Part shown: piece by piece, positions 1 through 8,370 of the stretch | Layout of the letters: every line of letters starts with the position of its first letter | How positions within the stretch are numbered: the first letter of the stretch is position 1 | Notes under the pieces: generated by a model | The model's database searches: none | The model's input: the letters and a program-made list of their open reading frames with translations, nothing else | Told to the model about the DNA's origin: nothing | Origin: Rhodobacterales bacterium | GTDB lineage: Bacteria; Pseudomonadota; Alphaproteobacteria; Rhizobiales; Stappiaceae | NCBI GenBank assembly: GCA_008107755.1 | Contig: VIRH01000109.1 | Coordinates: 62,001-126,000 of the forward strand | Direction: 5' to 3' | Length of the DNA stretch: 64,000 bases | Translations under genes and position numbers: made by a program

Positions 1-998
1 ATGCCGGGCGGAATGAAGGAGTAGCCGGCGACCATTGTCGAGCCCCAGATCTCATCAGCAAGGAACTCCCGGTCGATTGCCATGGAAAGCGCTTGGCGGA
101 CTTCCGGCTTGGCGAGGTTCTCATCCTCATGGTTCAGCGCGTAATAATAGGTGCCAAGGTATGGCGCCACGCGGAACTGATCGCCCAGCTCTTCGCGCAT
201 GAAGTCGACCTGCTCGGTCGGGGCATCGTTGTTGGTGTCAAGTTCGCCCGCCTGGAAGCGACGGAGCGCCGCACTGCGGTCCTCGGTCGGATGATAGTAG
301 ACGGCGTCCAGCTTGACGTTGGCCGCGTCATGATAATTCGGGTTCTTGACGGCCTTGATATGGGCGTTCGGCACGAATTCGGCGAGCACGAACGGGCCGT
401 TGGTGACGATATTCTCGGACTTGACGAAGTCGTTGCCGAACTTCTCGATGCTCGCGGGATGAACCGGCAGGCCGGTCTGGTGACCCAGAAGATCAATGAA
501 ATAAGGCGTTGCCGCCTCGAGCGAAATTTCGAGCGTGTGATCGTCTATCGCCTTCACCCCAAGGTCCTCGACCTTCATCTCTCCCTTGTTGACGGCCTCC
601 GCGTTCTTGATCGGATAGAGGATATTGGCATATTTGGCGCCGGTTTCCGGGTTCATGATGCGCCGTAGCGAAAATTCGAAATCGTCGGCAACGACCGGAT
701 CGCCGTTGGACCATTTCGCATCATCGCGAAGCTTGAACGTATAGACGAGACCATCATCGGAAGCCGTCCACTCCTCGGCCACGCCCGGAATGATCTTGCC
801 TTCGGAGCTGTAGGCGACAAGCCCCTCGTACAGGTCGCGCAGGATGTGGGCCTCATAGATCGTCGACGTCTTGTGCTGATCCAGGGTTTCCGGGTCCGCT
901 GTGTTGCCTCTGTGGTACTCGGTCGCCGCCAGGGCGCTCATGGACGTTGCCGCAAGCAATGCGGCTGCCAGCGCCGTTGCACGCATGGTGTTGATCAT
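1..998 (-). CDS. OppA-like peptide ABC transporter substrate-binding protein (3' end beyond window)
   Basis: The reverse strand is open from an ATG at 998 to the window edge, about 332 codons, so the C-terminus is missing. Residues 1 to about 26 form a signal peptide ending in Ala-rich sequence. The mature part then follows the SBP_bac_5 / OppA pattern: RGNTADPETLDQHK near the start, LRDLYEGLVAY, a FKLRDDAKWSNGDPV stretch, a TNGPFVL stretch and VRQALSMAIDRE. These are the conserved blocks of periplasmic oligopeptide-binding proteins (MppA/OppA). Permease and ATPase genes would be expected downstream, to the left of the window. It should bind oligopeptides or murein peptides in the periplasm; the exact ligand cannot be read from sequence. 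The gene is set by hand-translation because it runs off the edge. Confidence 0.9.
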   Translation of the reverse strand, partial: MINTMRATALAAALLAATSMSALAATEYHRGNTADPETLDQHKTSTIYEAHILRDLYEGLVAYSSEGKIIPGVAEEWTASDDGLVYTFKLRDDAKWSNGDPVVADDFEFSLRRIMNPETGAKYANILYPIKNAEAVNKGEMKVEDLGVKAIDDHTLEISLEAATPYFIDLLGHQTGLPVHPASIEKFGNDFVKSENIVTNGPFVLAEFVPNAHIKAVKNPNYHDAANVKLDAVYYHPTEDRSAALRRFQAGELDTNNDAPTEQVDFMREELGDQFRVAPYLGTYYYALNHEDENLAKPEVRQALSMAIDREFLADEIWGSTMVAGYSFIPPG

Positions 999-1220
999 AT
1001 CGCTCTCCCCTCCAAGGTTATTTGTTGATGTCATGGAACGATGCGGACACGATTCCACGCCTTTAACGAGCAATCAACCATGCCGTAAGGGCATGCTTCC
1101 CAAAGCGCTTTGAATTAGGTGATGTTTTTGCGAAAATAGCCACCGCACCGGAAATTTTTCCCCCATTTACACCCATCGTCCGGAAGATCCTGATCGCCTG
1201 AAGGAAATATCGTTTCAACT

Positions 1221-1721
1221 TCATCGGCAGAAACGATACTTTCCGCTATAGGCCAGATAGGTCCCCGTATTCGGGTTGAAAGACTTGAATTTCCTTGAGC
1301 AATAAGCGTACCAGGCGGGCGTGAACGGAGCCAGGCCGGTCTTGGTATACGGGACACGCTGAGGTTGTCCTTGATAACGTGGCGGGGCGACATAGGCGCG
1401 CGACCGATTGGGATAGAGTCGCTGACGGTAGGGGTAAGCCCGCCTGTCATAGGGGTGATAGTAGTAGGGTGCTCCATACGGACGATACGGAGGCCCGTAG
1501 AAGCCGATCGGGCCACCAAAGTAACCGCCACGGTAGCCACCGGTGCCGAAGGAAAAGCCTATGCCGGAGCCGCCAATGTAGAGAGCATCCGCTCTTGCCT
1601 CCCGGCTGCCGGAAAGCAGCGACGCCGCGGCCACCGCAAGTACCGTCAGGGCAAGCATGCCCGCTCTCGAGATTTTTGCCACGCCCCCAACGAGGCCGCG
1701 AAAACCGATCCGGTTTGCCAT
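1221..1721 (-). CDS. BA14K-family secreted protein
   Basis: This encodes a 166-residue secreted protein. The N-terminal half has a hydrophobic segment (about residues 20-42) ending in SREARADA, consistent with a signal peptide. Next comes a Gly/Tyr/Pro-rich low-complexity stretch (about 50-115), then a C-terminal block with WYAYCSRKFKSFNPNTGTY and a terminal Cys. That block, W-x2-YC...F(N/D)P.TGTY.......C, is the BA14K signature (Brucella 14-kDa immunoreactive, lectin-like family). Two Cys in the block could form a disulfide in the periplasm or envelope. It is transcribed divergently from uup. The specific role is unknown. Confidence 0.85.
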   Translation of the reverse strand: MANRIGFRGLVGGVAKISRAGMLALTVLAVAAASLLSGSREARADALYIGGSGIGFSFGTGGYRGGYFGGPIGFYGPPYRPYGAPYYYHPYDRRAYPYRQRLYPNRSRAYVAPPRYQGQPQRVPYTKTGLAPFTPAWYAYCSRKFKSFNPNTGTYLAYSGKYRFCR

Positions 1722-1926
1722 TTCTTCACTCCTCCCAGTCTGTTACGACTGCGCCTCATGATTGGCCCCTGAAAACGATTTAGATGATAGCCGAATTCAC
1801 GGCGAAAATCTCTTCGTCCCTGATCACATTCGGCGCAAGTCACCTCCCTCCCCGCTTGCGCGGCGTCGGTGCGGACAGTACACCGTGCGTAAATTCGTCC
1901 ATCCCAACCGGAATTTCAGGGCAAAT

Positions 1927-3735
1927 ATGGCTCCGCCTCTGCTTACACTTCGTGACGTTCACCTTACCTTTGGCGGCACCCCGCTTCTGCAGGGAGCGGA
2001 GCTCTCCGTTTCCGAGGGCGAAAGGCTTTGCCTCGTCGGTCGCAACGGCTCCGGCAAGTCGACGCTTCTCAAGATTGCCGCCGGAATGGTGGAGATGGAC
2101 ACCGGCGAGCGCTTCTTCCAGCCGGGACGAACCATCCGCTACCTGCAGCAGGATCCCGACCTTTCCGCCTACGCGACCACCCTCGACTATGTGAACGAGG
2201 GATTGACGGAGGGCGATGATCCCTACCGGGGCACCTATCTGCTGGAGGTCCTCGGGCTGAACGGCACCGAGAACCCGAAATCGCTGTCGGGCGGGGAAGC
2301 CCGACGGGCGGCCCTCGCCCGCACCCTGGCGCCGGAACCCGATATCCTGCTCCTGGACGAGCCGACCAACCATCTCGATCTTCCTGCCATCGAATGGCTG
2401 GAAGAGGAACTGAAGAGCCTCAAGTCCGCGCTCGTGCTCATTTCCCATGACCGGCGTTTCCTTGAGAACCTCTCACGCGCAACGGTGTGGATCGACCGCG
2501 GCGTTTCGCGTCGCCTGGACCGGGGCTTCGCGCATTTCGAGAGCTGGCGCGACGAGGTGTTCGAGCAGGAAGAGATCGACCAGCAGAAGCTCGCCCAGAA
2601 GATCAAGCGCGAAGAGCACTGGATGACCTATGGCGTCACGGCCAGGCGCAAGCGCAACATGCGACGCGTTCGCGAGCTTGCGGACCTGCGCAAGCAGAAG
2701 CGCGAGCACAGGGGCCCGCAAGGCACCGCAAAGCTGGCCGCAACGGATGCGGAAGTCTCCGGCAAGCTGGTGGTCGAGGCGAAGGGCATTTCCAAGACCT
2801 ATGGAAACCGCGAGATCGTCAAGGATTTCTCCACCCGCATCCAGCGCGGTGACCGGGTCGGGTTCGTCGGACCGAACGGGGCCGGCAAGACGACGCTCCT
2901 GAAGATGCTGACCGGGGAGCTGGCACCGGACACAGGCTCAACCCGGCTCGGAACAAACCTCGAAATGGTCACGCTCGACCAGAAGCGGGAAAACCTCGAC
3001 CTCACGGATACGCTGGCTTCGGTTCTTACAGGCGGGCGCGGTGACACGGTCGTGCTCGGCGACGAAACCAAACACGTGATGTCGTACATGAAGGATTTCC
3101 TGTTCTCTCCGGAGCAGGCACGCACACCGGTTGGCGTTCTTTCAGGCGGCGAGCGCGCCAGGGCAATGCTTGCACGCGCGCTGGCAAACAAGTCCAACAT
3201 GATGGTGCTTGACGAGCCAACCAACGATCTCGATCTCGAAACTCTCGACCTCCTTCAGGAACTTCTGGCCGACTATCCCGGAACGGCCCTGATCGTCTCG
3301 CACGACCGTGACTTTCTCGACCGGGTCGCGACCTCCGTCATCGTTTCAGAGGGTGAGGGTATTTGGCGCGAATATGCCGGCGGCTACACCGACATGCTGG
3401 CGCAGCGCGGCGAAGGCGTTTCCGCCCGCAAGAGCGAAAAAAGCGCCACCGCGAAGAAGGAGAAACCTTCGACGTCGGACGCGTCCGCAGACAAGGCCCA
3501 GAAGAAATCAAAGCTGACCTTCACGCAGCAGCACCTGCTCAAGTCCCTGCCGGGCGAAATCGAGAAACTTGAAGCAAGACTTGAAGCTCTTCAGTCGGAA
3601 ATGAACGATCCCGACCTTTACACGAAGAACCCGGACAAGTTTGCAAAGCTTTCGGCCCAGATCACTGAACTGACAGGGCAAAAGGATGCCGCGGAAGAGC
3701 AGTGGCTGGAGCTGGAGATGCTGAACGAAGCGTAA
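1927..3735 (+). CDS. uup: ABC-F family ATPase, Uup-like
   Basis: A soluble protein of 602 residues with two ABC ATPase domains and no membrane segment. Walker A motifs are GRNGSGKST (residues 38-46) and GPNGAGKTT in the second half. Both signature motifs (LSGGEARRAALAR and LSGGERARAMLAR) and both DEPTN(H/D)LDL Walker B loops are intact. A Lys/Ser linker and a C-terminal coiled-coil (QITELTGQKDAAEEQW) identify Uup rather than EttA or YheS. ABC-F proteins act on ribosomes; Uup also binds branched DNA in E. coli. The open frame extends upstream to 1762, but similarity begins at the ATG at 1927, which gives the usual family length. Confidence 0.92.
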   Translation: MAPPLLTLRDVHLTFGGTPLLQGAELSVSEGERLCLVGRNGSGKSTLLKIAAGMVEMDTGERFFQPGRTIRYLQQDPDLSAYATTLDYVNEGLTEGDDPYRGTYLLEVLGLNGTENPKSLSGGEARRAALARTLAPEPDILLLDEPTNHLDLPAIEWLEEELKSLKSALVLISHDRRFLENLSRATVWIDRGVSRRLDRGFAHFESWRDEVFEQEEIDQQKLAQKIKREEHWMTYGVTARRKRNMRRVRELADLRKQKREHRGPQGTAKLAATDAEVSGKLVVEAKGISKTYGNREIVKDFSTRIQRGDRVGFVGPNGAGKTTLLKMLTGELAPDTGSTRLGTNLEMVTLDQKRENLDLTDTLASVLTGGRGDTVVLGDETKHVMSYMKDFLFSPEQARTPVGVLSGGERARAMLARALANKSNMMVLDEPTNDLDLETLDLLQELLADYPGTALIVSHDRDFLDRVATSVIVSEGEGIWREYAGGYTDMLAQRGEGVSARKSEKSATAKKEKPSTSDASADKAQKKSKLTFTQQHLLKSLPGEIEKLEARLEALQSEMNDPDLYTKNPDKFAKLSAQITELTGQKDAAEEQWLELEMLNEA

Positions 3736-3846
3736 GATCACCTTACGTCAGACCAGCTCTTCGGCATGTTTCCTGGGAACCTTCCCCCGGGCGAATGCGT
3801 TTTCCTCCACAAAGCCAAATTCTAAGAAATCCAAGGAGGCGCTGAG

Positions 3847-4509
3847 ATGCACAAGACGCAGATTCTCGAAGTCGATCAGGTCACCCATGACGTGAAACGT
3901 TTCGTGATCGCCGAGCCGGAAGGCTTCGATTACAAGGTGGGAGACGCGACAGAAATCGCCGTTGACGAAGATGGTTGGCGCGACGAGACGCGTCCCTTCA
4001 CCATGACGTCCCTTCCCGAAGAGCGCGCCCTCGAATTCACGATCAAGTCCTACCCGGATCATGACGGCGTGACCGAAAAGCTCCACAGCCTCAAGGAAGG
4101 TGATGCGATCCTGATCGCCGAACCTTTCAAGACATTTCGTTACGACGAACCCGGCGTGTTCATCGCCGGTGGCGCGGGCATCACGCCTTTCATGGCGATT
4201 TTCCGCAAGCTTGAGGAGAAGGACAAGCTGAAGGGAAATCACCTGATCTTCGCGAACAAGACTGCCGATGACATCATCTACCGCAAGGAGCTGGAGACGA
4301 TGGACGGGCTGAAGGTGGATCACGTCCTGTCCGAGCAGGACGTCTCCGGTTCACATCACGGCGAGGTCGACGTTGCTTTGATCAAGGATCTTGTCCCCGA
4401 TCTGGACAAGCGGTTCTACCTCTGTGGTCCCCCGCCGATGATGGACGCTGTCCAGAAGGTTCTGAAGGAACTTGACGTCGAACCGGACTCGGTTGACCTC
4501 AGCGATTAA
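3847..4509 (+). CDS. FAD-binding flavodoxin/ferredoxin reductase-like oxidoreductase
   Basis: A 220-residue single-unit flavin reductase of the ferredoxin-NADP+ reductase superfamily. RPFTMTS (around residue 50) is the RxxT/S FAD-binding motif, GGAGITPFMAI (around 108) is the NAD(P)H-binding glycine loop, and FYLCGPPPMMD (around 195) is the conserved C-terminal CGP motif. No 2Fe-2S Cys cluster or globin domain is attached, so it probably passes electrons between NAD(P)H and a separate small carrier. AAGGAGG lies a few bases ahead of the ATG. It stands alone between uup and a convergent GNAT gene. Confidence 0.85.
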   Translation: MHKTQILEVDQVTHDVKRFVIAEPEGFDYKVGDATEIAVDEDGWRDETRPFTMTSLPEERALEFTIKSYPDHDGVTEKLHSLKEGDAILIAEPFKTFRYDEPGVFIAGGAGITPFMAIFRKLEEKDKLKGNHLIFANKTADDIIYRKELETMDGLKVDHVLSEQDVSGSHHGEVDVALIKDLVPDLDKRFYLCGPPPMMDAVQKVLKELDVEPDSVDLSD

Positions 4510-4559
4510 TTGGAATGGGGCGCGCCAGGACGCGCCTGACATACTTCTCAGTTATTGTA

Positions 4560-4588
4560 GCCGCCGGCATGCGCATCATGCCGGCGGC
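4560..4588. terminator. Bidirectional hairpin terminator between convergent genes
   Basis: A perfect 12-bp inverted repeat (GCCGCCGGCATG with CATGCCGGCGGC, loop CGCAT) lies between the convergent oxidoreductase gene (ends 4509) and the GNAT gene (ends 4597). TGTTTG follows on the plus strand. The U-tract is short, so efficiency is uncertain, but placement and stem strength fit a shared terminator. Confidence 0.65.
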
Positions 4589-4596
4589 TGTTTGCG

Positions 4597-5184
4597 TCAG
4601 CTGTCAGCAGCCCCGGACCGAAGATCCTTGTAGAACACCGTGGTCGCGTCGAGTGTTCCATGGCTGCCATAGGCATAGTCCGGAATGACACCTACCTTAC
4701 GGTAGCCGCACGTCGGGTAAAGCTTTTCCGCGCGGTCGCCGGTAACTGTGTCGAGGACCAGGAGCCAGCGATCCAGAGACAGGGCAAGACCGTCGATCGC
4801 CTCCATCAGCTTGCGGGCGATGCCTTTTCGACGATGGCCGGGATGCACCAGCAACTTCGCGACATCCGCCCTGTGGTTGGCATTGTCCTGCGGTGCAGGC
4901 ACGAGCATGACGACACCGACGATGTCGTTTTCCTCCCGCGCGACTAGAACATGGGCCCCGCCCTCCTCGAGCAGACCAACCTTGTCCCGCCAGAATCTAG
5001 CAGCCTTTTCCTCGTCCAGCGGCAGAACGAAACCGATACCGGCTCCGTCTTCGACACAGGCCTTCAACAAGAGGCCGAGCCGGGGAACAGCCTCCTTCAT
5101 TTCGGCCGCTGACAGCAGCTTAACCGGAGCTTCCGGAACAAAGTTCGGGCGAGCTCCTTCTGCAGGGTGTTTCACGTCGTTCAT
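4597..5184 (-). CDS. GNAT family N-acetyltransferase
   Basis: A 195-residue GCN5-related acetyltransferase. The core is present: a VVMLVPAPQDN beta-4 strand, then LLVHPGHRRKGIARKLME, whose RRKGIA is the acetyl-CoA pyrophosphate-binding loop (R/Q-x-x-G-x-G/A), then LLVLDTVTGDRAEKLYPTCGYRKVG, the usual motif B with the closing Y-x-x-x-G-Y/F. Its start overlaps the stop of the upstream XRE-cupin gene by 4 bp (5181-5184), so the two are one transcript. The substrate is unknown. This pairing with XRE-cupin regulators is common and suggests the regulator controls the acetyltransferase. Confidence 0.88.
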   Translation of the reverse strand: MNDVKHPAEGARPNFVPEAPVKLLSAAEMKEAVPRLGLLLKACVEDGAGIGFVLPLDEEKAARFWRDKVGLLEEGGAHVLVAREENDIVGVVMLVPAPQDNANHRADVAKLLVHPGHRRKGIARKLMEAIDGLALSLDRWLLVLDTVTGDRAEKLYPTCGYRKVGVIPDYAYGSHGTLDATTVFYKDLRSGAADS

Positions 5185-5738
5185 GGGATGATCACCGTCA
5201 GGATGTAACGCGCCGGTGCGGTACCGGTCGCCTGATAGCTGTTGGGGGAATTGAGGCGAAAGCGCAGGGCGTCGCCGGGTGTCAGGTCATGGATGTCGCG
5301 CCCGAGCGTGCAGCGCAGGTTTCCCTCCAGCAAAACAAGGTGATGCTCCAGCTCCGGAAACGGCGGAGCATCATAGGAAACGATTGCGCCGGCAGGCAAC
5401 CAGCCCTCGATCATCGACCCGCGATAGCCTCCGGAGGCAGGTGTCAGCGACCGTCGAACGAAACCGGTCTCGGCATCGCGCCAGACCGGCTGGTCGCCTC
5501 GGGGGAAACAGGTCTCGGACGGGCCCGGCAAGACGCCGAAAAGCTCCGCCACGGTGACCCCGAAGGCAGCTGCGAGTTTTCCAAGAATGGCGGCGGTGGG
5601 GCTGGTGTCTCCCCGCTCGATCCGCGACAGACTGGCCCGGCTGACCCCGGTTTTTTCCGCAAGCAGCTCAAGCGGCCAGTTCCGCGCACGGCGAAGCGCG
5701 CTCAGGCGCTCCGCAAGTTCGGTATCAGAGTTCGGCAT
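5181..5738 (-). CDS. XRE-family transcriptional regulator with C-terminal cupin domain
   Basis: A 185-residue two-domain regulator. Residues about 8-62 are a helix-turn-helix of the XRE/Cro type (LAEKTGVSRASLSRIERGDTSPTAAILGKLAAAFG). Residues about 105-180 form a small beta-barrel cupin with PPFPELEHHLVLLEGNL and a LTPGDALRF glycine turn; such cupins bind a small effector. It is translationally coupled to the GNAT gene (ATGA-type overlap). A palindrome and a pair of direct repeats sit immediately upstream of its start (5744-5788), which suggests autoregulation. Confidence 0.9.
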   Translation of the reverse strand: MPNSDTELAERLSALRRARNWPLELLAEKTGVSRASLSRIERGDTSPTAAILGKLAAAFGVTVAELFGVLPGPSETCFPRGDQPVWRDAETGFVRRSLTPASGGYRGSMIEGWLPAGAIVSYDAPPFPELEHHLVLLEGNLRCTLGRDIHDLTPGDALRFRLNSPNSYQATGTAPARYILTVIIP

Positions 5739-5743
5739 TCGCG

Positions 5744-5788
5744 ATTCCCATATTCGAGAATAATCTCATATATGGGAATTAATCTCAT
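5744..5788. promoter_or_regulatory. Candidate operator for the XRE-cupin regulator
   Basis: Just upstream of the regulator start at 5738 lies a perfect inverted repeat, ATTCCCATAT (5744-5753) and ATATGGGAAT (5770-5779), centre spacing 16 nt. Inside it is TATTC-GA-GAATA (5751-5762). A direct repeat TAATCTCAT occurs at 5761-5769 and 5780-5788, 19 bp apart, close to two helical turns. The position fits an autorepression site; that it is bound by this regulator is inference. Confidence 0.5.
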
Positions 5789-5810
5789 GCCAAGAACAGA
5801 TGCCGATCTG

Positions 5811-7073
5811 TCAGATTTTCGAAAAGACAGCGCTGGCGTTGACCCCGCCAAATCCGAAGCCGTTGGTCAGAACATGGCTGACATCACGCGCGATCGCCTT
5901 TCCGGGGATCATCTCAAACTTCGAGATGGCCTCGTCCGGATTGTCCAGGTTCCTCGAAGGCGGCAGCATTCCGCTGACCAGAGCCTTGACGCAGGCGATC
6001 GCTTCGACTGCGCCCGCCGCGCCCAGAAGATGGCCGAACATCGATTTGGACGACGATACCGCCAGATCCTTTCCCCGCCCGTCGAACAAGGTGGACAGCG
6101 CCGCAACCTCAGCGGCATCACCGACCGGGGTGGATGTCGAATGGGCGTTGACGTAGCCGATCTCGGTCGGCGACAGGTTTGCCATGGAAAGGGCCTGCCG
6201 CATGGCGCGCAGTCCGCCTTCTCCATCCGGGGAGGACGCCGTCACGTGATAAGCGTCGGCGCTGGTGCCGTATCCTGCCAGTTCGGCCAGAATGGTCGCA
6301 CCGCGTGCCTTCGCGTGTTCATAGTCCTCGAGAACCAGAATTCCGGCGCCTTCGCCCATGATGAACCCGTCCCGATCCTGATCGAACGGCCGGGATGCAT
6401 GCTCGGGATCGTCGTTGCGTTTGGAAGACATGGCCTTTGCGGCACAAAAGCCGGCGTAGGACACGCGGTCAATACAGGCTTCACTGCCGCCTGCGACCAT
6501 GACATCGGCCTCGCCCGACCGGATCAGACGTGCCGCGTCTCCAAGTGCCTGCAGCGAAGCGGCACAGGCGGTCACGGGGGCACCGATCGGTCCCTTCAGA
6601 CCATGCCGGATCGAAACCTGACCGGCGGCCAGGTTGGCAAGGAACGAAGGCACCAGAAACGGCGATGCCCGCCGGGGGCCCTTCTCGTCGACGAGACGCG
6701 TGCCCGCGGTCATCTCGGGAAATCCGCCAACACCGGTACCGATGATCGTTCCGGTCCGCTCGCGCTCCCTGTCGGTGGCAGGCGACCAGCCCGCATGCGC
6801 CAGCGCTTCCTGAACGGCCCCCATGGCAAAATGAATGAACCGGCCGGACCGTCGCTGGTCGCGTGCATCGATCACGGCATCGATATCGAACCCGTGTTCG
6901 TCCTCGGCACTGGTCGGAACCTCGCCTGCCACCTGGCACGCCAGGTCGCCTGCATCGAAATGAGAGATCCTGCGGATACCGTTCGCGCCCGATTTGAGCC
7001 TTTCCCAGAACGCGTCGACCCCGGTGCCCACCGGTGAAACAACGCCCAATCCCGTAACCACTACACGCCGCAT
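5811..7073 (-). CDS. Beta-ketoacyl-ACP synthase II (FabF-like)
   Basis: A 420-residue thiolase-fold condensing enzyme. It begins MRRVVVTGLGVVSPVG, the standard KAS II N-terminus; the frame continues 8 codons upstream but similarity begins here. The catalytic triad is visible: Cys170 in VTACAASLQALGDA, His in NAHSTSTPVGD, and Lys/His in KSMFGHLLGAAGA. It would elongate acyl-ACP with malonyl-ACP. No acpP or fabG is adjacent; its neighbour is a MarR regulator on the same strand, 91 bp away. It may therefore be an accessory, NodE-like or stress-specific FabF paralogue rather than the housekeeping copy, which normally follows acpP. Confidence 0.9.
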   Translation of the reverse strand: MRRVVVTGLGVVSPVGTGVDAFWERLKSGANGIRRISHFDAGDLACQVAGEVPTSAEDEHGFDIDAVIDARDQRRSGRFIHFAMGAVQEALAHAGWSPATDRERERTGTIIGTGVGGFPEMTAGTRLVDEKGPRRASPFLVPSFLANLAAGQVSIRHGLKGPIGAPVTACAASLQALGDAARLIRSGEADVMVAGGSEACIDRVSYAGFCAAKAMSSKRNDDPEHASRPFDQDRDGFIMGEGAGILVLEDYEHAKARGATILAELAGYGTSADAYHVTASSPDGEGGLRAMRQALSMANLSPTEIGYVNAHSTSTPVGDAAEVAALSTLFDGRGKDLAVSSSKSMFGHLLGAAGAVEAIACVKALVSGMLPPSRNLDNPDEAISKFEMIPGKAIARDVSHVLTNGFGFGGVNASAVFSKI

Positions 7074-7164
7074 GTCATTCCTCGTCTGATTTCGCACTCG
7101 ATGTGCTTATGAAAATGCTCATGTTGCCCTTAAGGCAGTTCATTCCCTGCGTGAACAGCCTCGA

Positions 7165-7602
7165 TCAGAGTTTCGAAAGCTGCTTCAAGGAATTGATTGT
7201 CTTGAAAAATTCGTCCTCTCCCAGTTGCCCCATCACGTCGCCCTGGGCCTTGCGCCACAAGGGAAGTGCTTCCTGGAGGAGCTTCGCCCCCTTGTCGCTG
7301 AGACGGTAGCACTTGCCCCTTCCATCGGCGGTGGATGCAGACAGGACCAGCCCGTCCCGTTCCAGAAGCGCGATGTTGCGCACAAGCGTGGTGCGGTCCA
7401 TCGACAGCCGCTGGGCAAGCTCTCCAGTTGTTTCTCCATCTCCCTTGCAGACGGAGACAAGTACCGAAAACTGGCCGGCCGTCATGCCTACCTGACGCGC
7501 CAGCCGGTCATAATGACGGCTGACCGCCCTGGCGGCCTTGCGCACATTGTCCAGCACGCACAGGGAAAAATCGTCTTCGATGCCGTCATCATCTGCTGTC
7601 AT
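7165..7602 (-). CDS. MarR family transcriptional regulator
   Basis: A 145-residue MarR protein starting at the ATG at 7602 (MTADDDGIEDDF); the open frame runs on to 7722 but that would cover the divergent promoter. It contains the winged helix: QFSVLVSVCKGDGETTGELAQRLSMDRTTLVRNIALLERDGLVLSAS, then a DGRGKCYRLSDKGAKLL wing. It lies upstream of the FabF-like gene on the same strand and divergent from the HdeD gene, so it could control either. Two imperfect palindromes lie between its start and that of HdeD. Confidence 0.88.
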   Translation of the reverse strand: MTADDDGIEDDFSLCVLDNVRKAARAVSRHYDRLARQVGMTAGQFSVLVSVCKGDGETTGELAQRLSMDRTTLVRNIALLERDGLVLSASTADGRGKCYRLSDKGAKLLQEALPLWRKAQGDVMGQLGEDEFFKTINSLKQLSKL

Positions 7603-7612
7603 GAGCCGTAAC

Positions 7613-7699
7613 TGTGCATATACACACCAAAAGTCAACCGTCTCCCGGAAGTTTACGAATGCACAAACTGTCATCAGTATTTTGTGTTCACACGCAAAA
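7613..7699. promoter_or_regulatory. Candidate MarR operators in the MarR/HdeD divergent promoter
   Basis: Two imperfect palindromes occur between the divergent starts: TGTGCATATACACA at 7613-7626, immediately ahead of the MarR start, and a TTTTGTG-TTCA-CACGCAAAA element at 7680-7699, nearer HdeD. MarR proteins usually bind 16-20 bp palindromes of this kind. The assignment is by position only. Confidence 0.4.
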
Positions 7700-7736
7700 G
7701 AGCTAACCTGAACAACCTGCACGTGAGGAGGTCAAA

Positions 7737-8300
7737 ATGACAGATGCGGTTCACAACATTGAAGAAATGCGACTGAAGATCCAGAAGAACTGGATCTGGT
7801 TTCTTGTTCTCGGCATCGCCCTGGTGATCGGCGGGCTCATTCTCATCGCGGCACCGCTGGCGACGTCCGTGGCGGTGACGATCCTGATTGCCATCGTGCT
7901 TTTCGTCGGCGGACTCGTCCAGATCTACAATGCGTTCAAGACGCAGGGCACCTCCAGCTTTCTCTGGAACCTGATCACCGGCATCATCGCCGTCATAGGC
8001 GGTCTGGTCATCTACCTGAACCCGCTGGCCGGCACATTCGCACTGACGCTCGTGATCGCGGCGATCTTCATCGCCCAGGGAATCAGCCAGGTCCTGCTGG
8101 CATTCAAGCTCAAGCCGCATGATGGCTGGATCTGGGTGATGATTGCCGGCATCGTCTCGCTGGCGGCCGGCGTCATGATCTGGCTGGAACTTCCCTCTTC
8201 CGCCGCCTGGGCCCTTGGGCTCATCGCCGGCATATCGGTTCTGCTCAACGGCTGGAGCTATATCGCGATCGCCCTCGCGGCGCGCGCGTCCAGACCCTGA
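7737..8300 (+). CDS. hdeD: HdeD family membrane protein (DUF308)
   Basis: A 187-residue integral membrane protein with six hydrophobic segments in three similar hairpins, the DUF308/HdeD layout. The first is WIWFLVLGIALVIGGLILIA, and NLITGIIAVIGGLVIYLNPLAGTFALTLVIAA is typical. In E. coli HdeD contributes to acid resistance at high cell density; in other bacteria the role is unproven. GAGGAGGT sits 5 nt ahead of the ATG. It is divergent from the MarR gene and is closed by a strong terminator. Confidence 0.85.
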   Translation: MTDAVHNIEEMRLKIQKNWIWFLVLGIALVIGGLILIAAPLATSVAVTILIAIVLFVGGLVQIYNAFKTQGTSSFLWNLITGIIAVIGGLVIYLNPLAGTFALTLVIAAIFIAQGISQVLLAFKLKPHDGWIWVMIAGIVSLAAGVMIWLELPSSAAWALGLIAGISVLLNGWSYIAIALAARASRP

Positions 8301-8316
8301 CGAACCATCAAAATGA

Positions 8317-8358
8317 AAAACCCCGGCCGGAATGTCTCCGGCCGGGGTTTTGTTTTTT
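8317..8358 (+). terminator. Rho-independent terminator after hdeD
   Basis: A perfect 14-bp stem (8317-8330 with 8338-8351; AAAACCCCGGCCGG and its complement) with a 7-nt loop, followed by GTTTTTT. Because the stem ends in A/T pairs it could also stop the convergent anti-sigma transcript. Confidence 0.9.
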
Positions 8359-8370
8359 AGCAAGGCTGCC

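Noticed and set aside
1762..1926. A 55-residue N-terminal extension of Uup
   Set aside because: The extra residues show no similarity to ABC-F proteins, and the ATG at 1927 gives the normal start.
5289..7037. A 582-codon plus-strand frame over the XRE-cupin and FabF genes
   Set aside because: It spans two unrelated minus-strand genes and their promoter region; a shadow frame.
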